DNA from: a virus
IMG/VR virus record: IMGVR_UViG_3300037246_000652
Span: 1 to 30,742 of that record
Length of the DNA: 30,742 nt
Strand: one strand, 5' to 3'
A program made the position numbers and the translations under genes. Every line of letters starts with the position of its first letter. Within the stretch, counting starts at the first letter, position 1. Below the pieces are notes generated by a model. That model did not search any database. It saw only the letters and a list, made by a program, of their open reading frames with translations, and was not told the DNA's origin. Positions 6,057 through 14,722 of this stretch are shown here, piece after piece.

Positions 6057-7790
6057 TTAGGCGAAGGTGAAGATAGTCTGTCTCTTCAGCCTTTCAAGAG
6101 CTACGTTACAATAGTTTAATGCATGCGCATAGTGTGGGTCGCCCCCACCATACACCCACCTCCAGCGCCCATCACCCGTTTCCTCGTTGGTTTCATGGAA
6201 ATTCTTGGTCAACCTAGTAAGGTGGTCGAACAGTCGTCTGGTGGGTTCCATTGGGGTCAGTAGGTTTGTCTTTTCATCAAAGGCCATTTGTCTAAGCCTA
6301 TCAGGATCAGGGATGACATAGCCTCCCGACTTCAGCTCGCCAAACATGTAATCAAGAGAAGAGAATCTAGCCACGCTGCAAGTGTGCTTAAATTTCAAAA
6401 GTGGCCCAGCTTTTCTCACAGTCTCTTTTACCTTCTTGCGGTCATTCCACTGCACGATCTCTTTGGCATCCTGCGAGTAGTAGGCAAGGAAGACACGGCC
6501 TGGGAACTGACTGGCGAACTGGAGGGCATCATTGACGTTAGGCATGGCATCAACCACTCCTAGCGCAATGTTGTACTCCCTCATGATCTCAGCCAGCCTG
6601 TTGAACGGACTAACCAATGCTCCGTCAGGTCCACGGTAAGAGGGGTTGTGCTGCTCGATAATCTCTGTGTGGCGGATACGCTTCTTTCCCTCTTTCAGGT
6701 CGGAGACGATGACGTACAAGTAACCAGCTCCCTGGTCCACTCCCATAGCACAGCGCGTTGTGGGCTTGTTGGGCTCTGCCCAAGGGAGATCCTCGTTTAT
6801 CAAAGCTTTAAGCTGAGGCAGGGTGACGCCTACGTTCTCAGCATCCACGTAAGGTAGACCGAGCTTAGCATTATAGAACTCAGCCTTGTTTGTCGTCCTC
6901 TTCCAGAAGTCCCAAATCTCTTTGGCAGTAATAAACTGGGACACAAGCTGAGACACATGGTAGCTGTTGTAGTCTGCACCAGGATTGTGGGATTCATATC
7001 GCCCATTCTGCGGGTTCTTGATCTCATACTTACACTTAGGACAGCGCAGGTAGACCTCATCAGGACGCCTGGGGTCATCCGCTATAACACAGTCAGGGAA
7101 GGTACGGGCTAGGTTGCACCCATCAGGGCAACCACACTTCGCCATCCACTGATACTGGCGACCAAGGTTGAACCTCATGTCGATGTTAGACCCAGGTAAA
7201 CCTGTAGTAGAAGCGAACAGCTTCATCTTGTATGGAGAGTGAGCGATACGTTCCATTGTCTGGTCGATATCCTTATCGCTACACAGACGAATCTCGTCGA
7301 AGCTAACGTAGTCAAGAGGAACCGAGTCCTTTGCGGACTTACCCCCTAGGTGTAGAAGATAGAAAGACGACTTTCCAATCTTGCGTAGCCCCAGCTTATC
7401 GTTGACATCAGATATCTCAGCAATAGGAGGCACAGACTGCATGAGCGGGGTGAGGCGGTCAGCGGAGGTGTTGTCTACAAGCTCCTTGTTGGGCATGTAG
7501 AGGCCCGCTTTACGTCCTGGGTGAGCATGTAGCCACCACAGGATCCTGAGCATCATCCACACTGTAGCACCCATCTGTGCTGCTTTAGCAAGCACAACCT
7601 CGGTAGACTGGTCGGCGTAGACGGGCAACAAATACCTATGCTTCTCGAACTCCACGGGGTTGTTATCTACCTCGGCTCCATGAGCCAGGCACCACAACGG
7701 GAAGCTATCCTTCGCTAGGTGCTTCAAATCCTCAACGGTAATGTCCTCTGGCCGTATGATAGGAGACGGTGTATGAATCTCAATAGTCAT
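6057..7790 (-). CDS. terL: terminase large subunit, GpA type
   Basis: 577 residues. It pumps DNA into the prohead with an N-terminal ATPase and cuts it with a C-terminal nuclease. A Walker-A-like loop (KAAQMGAT, 69-76; the usual GKT is modified, as in lambda gpA) is followed by Walker B LDYVSFDEI (D165, E166). A Cys cluster (C219, C221, C225, C234, C250, C253) between the two domains probably binds zinc. Nuclease acidic residues are in GVDQGAG (D352), GVVDAMPN (D414) and a C-terminal GGDPHYAHALNY. Length fits the family. It starts inside the end of the small gene upstream (11-base overlap). Portal and capsid genes are not in the window. Confidence 0.93.
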   Translation of the reverse strand: MTIEIHTPSPIIRPEDITVEDLKHLAKDSFPLWCLAHGAEVDNNPVEFEKHRYLLPVYADQSTEVVLAKAAQMGATVWMMLRILWWLHAHPGRKAGLYMPNKELVDNTSADRLTPLMQSVPPIAEISDVNDKLGLRKIGKSSFYLLHLGGKSAKDSVPLDYVSFDEIRLCSDKDIDQTMERIAHSPYKMKLFASTTGLPGSNIDMRFNLGRQYQWMAKCGCPDGCNLARTFPDCVIADDPRRPDEVYLRCPKCKYEIKNPQNGRYESHNPGADYNSYHVSQLVSQFITAKEIWDFWKRTTNKAEFYNAKLGLPYVDAENVGVTLPQLKALINEDLPWAEPNKPTTRCAMGVDQGAGYLYVIVSDLKEGKKRIRHTEIIEQHNPSYRGPDGALVSPFNRLAEIMREYNIALGVVDAMPNVNDALQFASQFPGRVFLAYYSQDAKEIVQWNDRKKVKETVRKAGPLLKFKHTCSVARFSSLDYMFGELKSGGYVIPDPDRLRQMAFDEKTNLLTPMEPTRRLFDHLTRLTKNFHETNEETGDGRWRWVYGGGDPHYAHALNYCNVALERLKRQTIFTFA

Positions 7791-8052
7791 AGATTACGAA
7801 CTTCTCTTCTATACGTTCTTCTACTTCGTCCATTGTGTACCACCAGTCCATTTTGTGGTGCGCGGTACCACGACAGATACTCCACACAAACTTAGGGTGT
7901 AGCACGCTGCCATCACTGTACTTCTTGCCTATACTACGCAGGAACCACACAGGAACCATAAGGGTCCAGCGATTGCGCCAAAGCTTTATGTGCCACGGCT
8001 GATTCTGATACCTATGAGCTAGGACTTCTTTTGTTGGCCATTCTTCTTCCAT
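7780..8052 (-). CDS. unknown protein between ParB-like and terminase genes
   Basis: 90 residues, rich in aromatic and basic residues: ten Trp, several in pairs with Arg or Lys (WHIKLWRNRW, DWWYT), and an acidic helix near the end (MDEVEERIEEKF). It is not clearly membrane-spanning, since the hydrophobic part around residues 30-40 is short. It starts in a TAATG overlap with the ParB-like gene and overlaps the terminase start by 11 bases, so it is tightly co-translated with packaging genes. No family was recognised. Confidence 0.65.
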   Translation of the reverse strand: MEEEWPTKEVLAHRYQNQPWHIKLWRNRWTLMVPVWFLRSIGKKYSDGSVLHPKFVWSICRGTAHHKMDWWYTMDEVEERIEEKFVIYDY

Positions 8053-8882
8053 TAGAACTCCTCGGGCTTGTCTAGGTCAACAGAGCCTTTTTCGATAACT
8101 TCCTCTGTCTCACCCTCAGGTATCATATTACTGGCATCTATGCCAATAGTCAATAACCCTCCTAGCACGACATTTATGTCAAGGTGGTTGCCTATGCAGT
8201 ACTCTGCCACGGTGGTCAGGCTTCTTACAAGTGCAGGGGTGGCAGCCACAAACATATGGTTCCTGCCCCCGGCGGGGAAAACGAGGAAGCTGTAGGGAAC
8301 GGTGTCCCCGTGCTCTTCGAAGATAGTAGAAAGCACTAACCCAAGGTCATCAACCATGTTGATAGCGGGGGCGCTAGACTGGCGTTCTTCCGCAGCATCT
8401 CGGGCTACCTGCTCTAGGCGCTCGTTCTCCTCTTTGTAGAATGCCATAAAGGTATCAACATCCGAAAAGCCCATAGACTCTCGGATCTCGTCCACACTAA
8501 TCTCTTGCTCTGCTGACAAAGCGTTGACTGCGATGGTAAAGGCATCTTTGTCGATGGCACCACGAACGTAGTTTCTACGAACCAGCTCGATCTGCTGCTG
8601 AACCTCGTCCCAGTCGCCTCGCACGACACAAGGGAACTCATCCATTCCCTCTTCGGAGCCCGCTCTGTAACGGTGGTTGCCCGCCACGATCCAGTAGCCA
8701 TCATTCCCGTCATCCCTAGGGACGACAGTTACAGTCTCATCGAAACCGTTCTCTCGGATGCTCTCTCGAAGCTCCTTAAACATGTGTCTAGACTGCTTGT
8801 TAGAGTTTCGTGGGTGCTCTTCCAAAAGCTCCCTTGAAATCATAACTGGCAAATGCACTGCTACCTTGTTCTTCTTGGTCAT
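8052..8882 (-). CDS. ParB/Srx-type nuclease-domain protein
   Basis: 276 residues. Residues about 8-95 match the ParB N-terminal fold: an opening strand, HPRNSNKQSRHMFKELRESIRENGF, a strand with VTVVPRD, then the signature GNHRYRAG (68-75) and a closing strand. This fold binds CTP or ATP in partition proteins and acts as a nuclease in some phage and plasmid proteins. A helical middle (about 95-165) may be a DNA-binding part, and the C-terminal half is a separate, unrecognised domain. The position two genes before the large terminase suggests a DNA-handling or packaging role rather than plasmid partition; no ParA is visible. Confidence 0.8.
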   Translation of the reverse strand: MTKKNKVAVHLPVMISRELLEEHPRNSNKQSRHMFKELRESIRENGFDETVTVVPRDDGNDGYWIVAGNHRYRAGSEEGMDEFPCVVRGDWDEVQQQIELVRRNYVRGAIDKDAFTIAVNALSAEQEISVDEIRESMGFSDVDTFMAFYKEENERLEQVARDAAEERQSSAPAINMVDDLGLVLSTIFEEHGDTVPYSFLVFPAGGRNHMFVAATPALVRSLTTVAEYCIGNHLDINVVLGGLLTIGIDASNMIPEGETEEVIEKGSVDLDKPEEF

Positions 8883-9733
8883 AGTATCTTGTTTACCTTA
8901 GTAAGTGCCTTCGAAGAGACACAAATGTACGAGTTTTCTACCTTCTCAGCTATTGGGTACTCTGGCTCTTCAGAATACCTACGTTTAACTTCTTCCAGCT
9001 TGAACAGAGGAAACACCCCAACCACAGCTTCAATGTTGTGGGAGGCCAGGGTTGCCACAGCTCTGCGGGAGTTGGGCACCTTGACCCACTCCAGCGGCTC
9101 GATGCAGTCAAGCTTAATCTCTATGACCGCTTTCTCGGCTAGAAGCTCGGGCAGCCCTCCTCCGAGGCCCATGACCCCTGAAGCTACCTGCTTTAGCTGC
9201 TTCACCTGCATGGCATAGCCGTGGATAATGAACCCACCTGCACCGCAAAGAGGGGTCAGGTCGAAGATATTGAACGTGCAACACAGGTCGTCTTCGCCTA
9301 AGTCTTTATGAGGAACCAATCTGGAGTCCATGATACTGGGGAGGTCCTGAACCATCTCCAGCAACTCTGGCCGAATGGGATTGCCAAATGGCCGATTGAA
9401 AAGGACAACTGGCACCTTCTCCTCTTCTTCCATCAAGGACAATGACTCACTAAGCTGCTCTACATCCATCTGCAGAGTTTCTTCATCTATATCAAGCAAA
9501 AGTGGGTATGAGCCCGAACGGAGTACGGCGCTAAGCGTATCCGGGGCTGAGGTCACTGGCATAATAACTGCAGTATCGTCCGTTCTTGTACCTAGAAGCT
9601 CTAGGCAAGATTGGACCGCAACCTGCACTGAGGCGGTAGCGCACGAATACTTAGGAGCTATGAGCTTCTCTAAAGCTGTAAGCCATGCTTTAGAGTGCCA
9701 ATCCTCTAGGTATAGAGTTGTTTTTGTCCCCAT
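8879..9733 (-). CDS. DegT/DnrJ aminotransferase-like protein without the catalytic Lys
   Basis: 284 residues from ATG 9733; a GTG at 9748 would add five. The order matches PLP-dependent sugar aminotransferases of the DegT family: YSCATASVQVAVQSCLELLG for the helix that holds the cofactor, AVIMPVTSAPDTLSAVLRSG, LLLDIDEETLQMDVEQL, VPVVLFNRPFG, and an Asp in IMDSR where the pyridine-contacting Asp belongs. The following FNIFDLTPLCGAGGFI lines up with the FSF.PTKN..TGEGG segment, but the Schiff-base Lys position is Leu (about residue 159). It is also shorter than the usual 360-390 residues. A loss of aminotransferase activity is likely. It sits between a winged-helix-like gene and the ParB-like gene. 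Confidence 0.75.
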   Translation of the reverse strand: MGTKTTLYLEDWHSKAWLTALEKLIAPKYSCATASVQVAVQSCLELLGTRTDDTAVIMPVTSAPDTLSAVLRSGSYPLLLDIDEETLQMDVEQLSESLSLMEEEEKVPVVLFNRPFGNPIRPELLEMVQDLPSIMDSRLVPHKDLGEDDLCCTFNIFDLTPLCGAGGFIIHGYAMQVKQLKQVASGVMGLGGGLPELLAEKAVIEIKLDCIEPLEWVKVPNSRRAVATLASHNIEAVVGVFPLFKLEEVKRRYSEEPEYPIAEKVENSYICVSSKALTKVNKIL

Positions 9734-9740
9734 ATTGCTT

Positions 9741-9950
9741 CTACTCACTCTCGGAGAGTCTATACCACTGTCCTCGTTCGTTCTTGTAGAGGTAGTGGTT
9801 CTTCAAAAGGCTAGACAAGACACCACGAAGCGTCTTGTCGTCCAGTCCCGTTGCCCTTCTAATGTCTTCAACGAAGAATAGAGCTTCTTCTTCTAAAGCA
9901 TCTATGACCTTGGGTCCGTGCTTTATCTTCTCAATCGGTTTTTGTCTCAT
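9741..9950 (-). CDS. small winged-helix-like DNA-binding protein
   Basis: 69 residues. After a basic N-terminus come three helices (about 14-22, 26-34 and 38-51, the last two reading FFVEDIRRATGLDDKTLRGVLSSLLK) and a beta hairpin (HYLYKNERGQWYRL), the layout of a MarR/ROK-type winged helix. It probably binds DNA as a regulator, though some winged helices bind proteins. It follows the RNase HII gene in an ATGA overlap. No named family can be assigned. Confidence 0.65.
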   Translation of the reverse strand: MRQKPIEKIKHGPKVIDALEEEALFFVEDIRRATGLDDKTLRGVLSSLLKNHYLYKNERGQWYRLSESE

Positions 9951-10612
9951 GATCCTTTTTCTTTATACCATCCCTGTTTATCGTAGGCTTTGCGAACCCT
10001 TTCAATGTTCATTCTGTGCAAACCTCTGATAGGCCCCAAGTCTTCGAGGAGCCGAAGATGCTCTGGGGTGGGATATCCTTTAGACTTGTCAAAATGCCAA
10101 GCAGCAGGCTGGGCTTTAACCATAATCCTATCTCTGTCTCTTTTGGCAATGATAGAGGCAGCGGATACTGCCGGAATGAAATCATCAGCCTTCACTAAGG
10201 CTGTGTGAGGGATGTCTAAACCCTCTACGGTCTGATCACCATCTAAGATGTAAAGTCCATCATCCCCGAACTTGTCGTACATATGCTCTAGCGCAGCTTT
10301 ATACAGGGCGGTAAGAGCTTCTCCGTGTCCTTGCTTTTGAATCTCGTTAGGGTAAGCCATGAAGGCTTTGTACTCAATAGCATGGGTGATTACCATCTGG
10401 TAGGCTTTTTCACGAGCACCATCCGAGGAGTATCTCTTGGAGTCCTTCACCTTTTCGGCAAAGTCTAGCTCCAGGGCGCACGCACCTACGCAAAGAGGTC
10501 CAGCGATAGCGCCATTCCCCGTCTCGTCAAACCCTACAATTACTTTAGGCGTGTGCTCCAGAAGTAGGTCCACGTACTTCTGATAGTCAGCATATAACGT
10601 CGCCTCTGTCAT
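9947..10612 (-). CDS. rnhB: ribonuclease HII
   Basis: 221 residues, the usual length. It cleaves the RNA strand of RNA-DNA hybrids and single ribonucleotides in DNA. The family blocks are present in order: VGFDETGNGAIAGPL with D29 and E30, an ILDGDQTV strand with D124, KADDFIPAVSAASIIAKRDRDR with D161 as the likely last metal ligand, and KGYPTPEHL followed by GLHR. All four acidic residues are kept, so it should be active. It sits in the packaging/structural operon rather than with the polymerase, joined to both neighbours by ATGA overlaps. Likely roles are primer removal and clearing R-loops. Confidence 0.9.
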   Translation of the reverse strand: MTEATLYADYQKYVDLLLEHTPKVIVGFDETGNGAIAGPLCVGACALELDFAEKVKDSKRYSSDGAREKAYQMVITHAIEYKAFMAYPNEIQKQGHGEALTALYKAALEHMYDKFGDDGLYILDGDQTVEGLDIPHTALVKADDFIPAVSAASIIAKRDRDRIMVKAQPAAWHFDKSKGYPTPEHLRLLEDLGPIRGLHRMNIERVRKAYDKQGWYKEKGS

Positions 10613-11070
10613 GATACAGGAACCTTGTCTGAGTTGAACTCAGCCATTCTGCCACCGAGATACTGCTTCCCGTTTTCGTAAAGGTATGCCACAAACATGT
10701 CTGGGGTAACTTGGGGGTCGCCACCACGGGTACCGAGAATGGTACCTACCTGTGCGTACTTCACCTCTGAGATAGTATTATCAGCGTCCACTGTCATTCT
10801 ACGAGCCTGATAGTTAGCATCTCTGTAAGATAGGGGACCGTGCCACGGCTCTGTGTCATCTCGTCTAACCCACCATTCTCTTCTTGGATCTCCCACAATA
10901 GAGCCAATGTTGTTTGGCGGCACCGGAATGACTACCGTGGGCGGTTGTGCTTCTACCTGCACTACCCAACCTAATGTAGCCATTCCTATGGGATTGTCAA
11001 CCAATCCCTGGGTAGCAACGTGAATCGGGTCAGCAAGGACACAATCTGCGCCTGGAATAACAACGGGCAT
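10609..11070 (-). CDS. unknown protein next to the repeat fibre gene
   Basis: 153 residues, rich in Val, Pro and Gly with a PPTVVIPVPPNNIGS segment, then an aromatic part (REWWVRRDDTEPWHGPLSYRDANYQARR) and a mixed C-terminal domain. The beta-rich composition and position just after the repeat-built virion gene (TAATG overlap) suggest a small structural or tail-related protein, but no motif proves this. It overlaps the RNase HII start by four bases. Confidence 0.65.
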   Translation of the reverse strand: MPVVIPGADCVLADPIHVATQGLVDNPIGMATLGWVVQVEAQPPTVVIPVPPNNIGSIVGDPRREWWVRRDDTEPWHGPLSYRDANYQARRMTVDADNTISEVKYAQVGTILGTRGGDPQVTPDMFVAYLYENGKQYLGGRMAEFNSDKVPVS

Positions 11071-12728
11071 TATTGTCTCGTAACTCGGACAGAGCCAGCA
11101 ACTGGTACGTTGTCCTCAATAAGCTGACTAATAGAACCTGCGGTTCTGCCGGTCTTGGACACGGTAAGAACTGCTGCAGGATCTAGACCAAGTATGCGCC
11201 ATGTCTCAAGTAGCTGGGTCTGTTGGTCAACGGTAAGGCCAACCCCGGAACTAAGTGTAGTAACGATAGACGCAAGGTCCTCCAGAATCTTGCCACCCAT
11301 CTGGGTGTTGTCGGAGTAGCTTGCCGTAGCAGCTTCCCACACAGCATCAGCAATGTCAAGCAGATCTGAGGGGTTTAGGGTAGTTCCTGTGCTATCGAGG
11401 AGTTTACCACCCATTTCGGCAGTAAGACCATCATAGTCAACGACGGCGGCCTTCCACACAGCATCGGCTGTCTCAGCTGCTGAAAGAGAAGCAACATTTG
11501 CGATGTCATCCTGAAGCTTGCCACCCATTTCGAGAGTGTTGGTGTAGCCTGCAGCGACTGCTTCCCAAACGGCGTCCGCTGTCTCTGCCACTGTCAAAGG
11601 CGTGTCGAGAATGTCAGCCTTGAGCTTGCCACCCATCTGGCCCTGGTCGGTGTAGGCGCTCTGAGTAGCTTCCCACACTGCATCCGCTGTTTCATCAACA
11701 GTCAAAGGTGTATCCAGAATGTCAGCCTTGAGCTTGCCACCCATCTGGAGCGTGTCTATGTAGCTTGCGGCTGTAGCCTGCCATACTGCATCTGCTACCT
11801 CAGCCTGAGAGATACCTGCGTTAGAAAGGTCATCGAGGATACGACCGCCCATTTCGAGAGTGTCTGTGTAGGCTGCTGCGGCGGCTTCCCACACAGCGTC
11901 CGCTGTTTCATCAACAGTCAAAGGCGTGCTGAGAATGTCATCCTGAAGCTTGCCACCCATTTGAGCTGTGTTCGAGTAACCTGCGGCAACTGCTTCCCAA
12001 ACGGCGTCCGCTGTCTCTGCCTCAGTCAAAGGTGTGCTGAGAATGTCATCCTTGAGCTTACCACCCATCTGGAGGGTGTCAGTATAGCTCGCAGCGGTGG
12101 CTTCCCACACTGCATCAGCAACTTCACCCGCGTTGATTCCGCCGTCCAGAAGCTTACCACCCATCTCGGTAGTCAACCCTACGTAGGCAGAAATCGGAGC
12201 CTTCCAGATGTCGTCTGGTATCCCATCAAAGTCCGCAAGGATTCGGCCACCCATCCAGGTTCCGGTTCCTTCGTAGTCTGTGACTGTAGCCTCCCAAACA
12301 GCATCTGCCGTTTCTTGAGCAGTGAGACCTCCGCCTCCTCCTCCTCCACCTGCGACCTGCTCAACCAACGTGGAAACCTTGAAGGTATAGTTGATTTGAA
12401 AATCACCTAAGGTGCCAACAACAGGGCTATCACCAGCGGGGACCGTGAAGATGTTTCCTTCAAGGATGAGGTTATGGTCGTACTCTGCAGCACGAATCTT
12501 CCAAGGGAATAAAAGGAAAAAGGTAGAACCCAAGTTCTCTGTACCAGAGATGGGCTCACCGCCGACAACAGCGAACGCTTGAGGGAATCTCTTTCGACTC
12601 GCATCCGCAAGAAGCCAGTCCTTCCATTCCGAGTAAATCTCGCGAATAGAGAGCGTGTTTACATCCAGAGCGGAGTTGATCTCGATTATCCTAAGATTAA
12701 TCGGATCGAATGTAACAATGTCAGGCAT
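11070..12728 (-). CDS. repeat-built phage structural protein
   Basis: 552 residues. The N-terminal domain (about 1-125, with IYSEWKDWLL, FAVVGGEPISGTENLG and FQINYTFKVSTLVEQV) looks like a conserved phage virion module. An eight-Gly linker (127-134) follows, then ten imperfect repeats of about 35 residues (139-486), each with a core like ADAVWEA, a Tyr-containing middle and MGGKL or MGGRI. The tail has LTVDQQTQLLETWRILGLDPA and ends in VRVTRQ, a closing seen in other phage proteins. The likely role is a fibre or baseplate/neck-associated component. The repeat number is a candidate for length variation. Confidence 0.8.
   Translation of the reverse strand: MPDIVTFDPINLRIIEINSALDVNTLSIREIYSEWKDWLLADASRKRFPQAFAVVGGEPISGTENLGSTFFLLFPWKIRAAEYDHNLILEGNIFTVPAGDSPVVGTLGDFQINYTFKVSTLVEQVAGGGGGGGGLTAQETADAVWEATVTDYEGTGTWMGGRILADFDGIPDDIWKAPISAYVGLTTEMGGKLLDGGINAGEVADAVWEATAASYTDTLQMGGKLKDDILSTPLTEAETADAVWEAVAAGYSNTAQMGGKLQDDILSTPLTVDETADAVWEAAAAAYTDTLEMGGRILDDLSNAGISQAEVADAVWQATAASYIDTLQMGGKLKADILDTPLTVDETADAVWEATQSAYTDQGQMGGKLKADILDTPLTVAETADAVWEAVAAGYTNTLEMGGKLQDDIANVASLSAAETADAVWKAAVVDYDGLTAEMGGKLLDSTGTTLNPSDLLDIADAVWEAATASYSDNTQMGGKILEDLASIVTTLSSGVGLTVDQQTQLLETWRILGLDPAAVLTVSKTGRTAGSISQLIEDNVPVAGSVRVTRQ
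11271..12314 (-). repeat. ten imperfect coding repeats of about 105 bases
   Basis: Within the fibre-type gene, a unit encoding ADAVWEA..AxYtdt..MGGKL(k/q)DDIL.TPLT recurs ten times. Units 3-8 are the closest to each other, while units 1, 2, 9 and 10 are more diverged. Several neighbouring copies share long identical DNA stretches, so unequal recombination or slippage could change copy number. Confidence 0.85.
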
Positions 12729-12731
12729 AGT

Positions 12732-13091
12732 TTATGCTGGGAAGGCTTTATCGCATTTAGCGCAGAATATCCACTCGTCGGTTCCGTCTGAAGCTACTGG
12801 CTGTGGGTCATAGCAAATAGGGCAGGACTGCTTTCTTCCTGTTGGTTCCATCTTTGCAGGCACGCGCATAATAACCGCTGCCTCTTCCTCGAACAACTTC
12901 TTACACACATGAGAAATCTGATGTGATAGAACCCTAACCGCAGAAATGCCTGATTGTCCTAAAGCTTTATCAGCCTGAAAGATAGCCTCCTTGTCAGTCA
13001 TAGCTCTAGTGTGTTCAACCCAGGCGGTTCCAACCTTGATCTCTACCACAAAATGAGCTGCCTCTCGTCTCCATTGAAGTTCTGGTTCCAT
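12732..13091 (-). CDS. zinc-ribbon-like protein, unknown function
   Basis: 119 residues. The N-terminal 90 form an alpha/beta domain with an EIKVGTAWVEHTRAMTDKEAIFQADKAL core, reading like a small double-stranded-RNA-binding-type or similar alpha/beta fold; this is not a firm call. The C-terminal end carries CPIC and CAKC about 20 residues apart, a likely single zinc ribbon. It lies between two virion genes and starts in a TAATG overlap, so it is co-expressed with them. No family was recognised. Confidence 0.65.
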   Translation of the reverse strand: MEPELQWRREAAHFVVEIKVGTAWVEHTRAMTDKEAIFQADKALGQSGISAVRVLSHQISHVCKKLFEEEAAVIMRVPAKMEPTGRKQSCPICYDPQPVASDGTDEWIFCAKCDKAFPA

Positions 13092-14722
13092 TAGTTATTC
13101 TCGAAGTTCCTATCTACTTGCTGGTTTAGGTTAAATGTTGCATCACCAGTAAAGGACTGGCTCTCGAAACGAATAGGAATGAAACCGGGAAGGATGGCTA
13201 CGATGTCATAGTTAATACCAGACTGTAAGGCGGCGTCCCAGGGGTCTGCAACAGTGGTTTCGATGCCGTCTTCTTCAACTCCTGTAGATGTAATATAAAC
13301 ACGAATTTCAGTTCCGACTTCGAAATTCGACATACTGACTGTAATAGCTGCTGTAACCGTGGTGGAGGCTCCCGAGCCATCCTTGTACGTGTGCTCGGAA
13401 ACAGAGGAACCAACCGTGGCTGAGATATCAACTGCACCGCCTGAGTCATTGAAGATGGCAGCATCCGTAGAAGTAGTAATTCCGTATCCAGTAAACCTAT
13501 TACCCTTGGATGTTTGGGAAGCTACACGAGGAGTAGTTAGCTCGATGGCGTGCCCATCCGAGAAGGTGAAGGAGCAGAACTTGATATCTCCTATATCGTC
13601 TGTGATCATAAAGGCCACATCATCAGCAGTGTTGGCTGCAACGATAGTATTGCGGAGCTGAAGGCTGTTGGTTACAGTAGCGCTGTTTACATCATTGATA
13701 ATACAAGAGATGAACTCAACCGACGTAGTGTCCAGTTGGAAATCAGCTCCGTGTGCCATTGACACGCCGTAGAATCCTATAGAGTCTAGATTGGCATCAT
13801 CAAAGTCAAGAGCGAAGCGAGGGCCACCAGCGGCGGAAGTTATTGAACCACCCTGAGCGCCCGTGGCGTCATCTCCGCTTCCTGCCTTGATACCAAGTGT
13901 GACGTTAGTAGTTCCGCCAGAGTTTCCTAAGGCAGAGAAGCCGTAGTAGCTATCGGGAACGAACTCCCAGTCCTCCCACAGCACAGTAGCGTTGACATCA
14001 GTAAAGCCGTGCGTGACTGTATCGTCGAACCCGAACTGAATAGGAGTGTTCAGAACTGTAGAGCCACCTGCGCCAAGCTTGGCCGTTCCGACAGAAACAC
14101 CCAGCTCAGTAATAATATCGGAGAAGGTCCAATCAGTAGAGCCACCGTTTCGACCCTGAACAAGGATACCTGGAGTAGCAGTAGGAAGACGGCGGATCTC
14201 ATCTACCCAAGTGTTGTCTACCATTCGAGGCATTGTGGCAGCGGTGATTGCTGAGTAGCCTACGTATTGGATAGCCGTAGTTGCTGGTACAGTTCCGTTT
14301 GTCCAGCCGTTGGTTACTGCGACGGCACGGGCGGTCGTGGTGTCAACAACGAACTGAGTCCAACCACCAGAAACGGAGGTAGGCCAGGAGTTAGACCCGC
14401 CGACGTATACCTCATACCAGTCAGTGACCGTTGCTCCACAAAAGCGGATAGTCAGGCCACCATTTTCTATGGTTTCGAGCAGACCAACAACACCACAGTT
14501 GATCCAGATATAGAAGGTCTGGTCGGCCCAGCTCTGCGCAGTGCCCGCGTTGTACAACAGCCCGTCACGGGTAGTAGTAGTATACTGGCCGATAGAGCCT
14601 GCGCCCTGAATCTTAATCTCAGAGTCTTCAGTACCGGCTGCGGCTCCAGTCAGATCGACGAAGTTAGTATTAAGATCGGCCACATCTACCGGCGTTCTGT
14701 TGTCTGTGATTGTATCAGCCAC
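13091..14722 (-). CDS. large virion protein, probable beta-helix fibre
   Basis: 543 residues from GTG 14722 (GGAG upstream). It is rich in Thr, Ser, Gly and Asn, with many short strands and a middle (about 280-410) whose periodic short beta segments suggest a right-handed beta-helix of the kind used in tail fibres and tailspikes. The N-terminus MADTITDNRTPVDVADLNTN looks like a virion-binding segment. The last residues, VDRNFENN, resemble the IERNFLNP end of the 837-residue neighbour. No lyase or hydrolase motif was seen. It probably takes part in the tail or adsorption apparatus. Confidence 0.7.
   Translation of the reverse strand: MADTITDNRTPVDVADLNTNFVDLTGAAAGTEDSEIKIQGAGSIGQYTTTTRDGLLYNAGTAQSWADQTFYIWINCGVVGLLETIENGGLTIRFCGATVTDWYEVYVGGSNSWPTSVSGGWTQFVVDTTTARAVAVTNGWTNGTVPATTAIQYVGYSAITAATMPRMVDNTWVDEIRRLPTATPGILVQGRNGGSTDWTFSDIITELGVSVGTAKLGAGGSTVLNTPIQFGFDDTVTHGFTDVNATVLWEDWEFVPDSYYGFSALGNSGGTTNVTLGIKAGSGDDATGAQGGSITSAAGGPRFALDFDDANLDSIGFYGVSMAHGADFQLDTTSVEFISCIINDVNSATVTNSLQLRNTIVAANTADDVAFMITDDIGDIKFCSFTFSDGHAIELTTPRVASQTSKGNRFTGYGITTSTDAAIFNDSGGAVDISATVGSSVSEHTYKDGSGASTTVTAAITVSMSNFEVGTEIRVYITSTGVEEDGIETTVADPWDAALQSGINYDIVAILPGFIPIRFESQSFTGDATFNLNQQVDRNFENN

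Noticed and set aside
8052-8882. ParB-like gene as evidence of a plasmid-like (phage-plasmid) partition system
   Set aside because: No ParA, no parS-like palindrome cluster and no replication initiator are visible; the packaging context is stronger.
11271-12314. Tandem repeats considered as a CRISPR array or origin iterons
   Set aside because: The units are in frame, about 105 bases long, and code for a regular protein repeat with no unique spacers.
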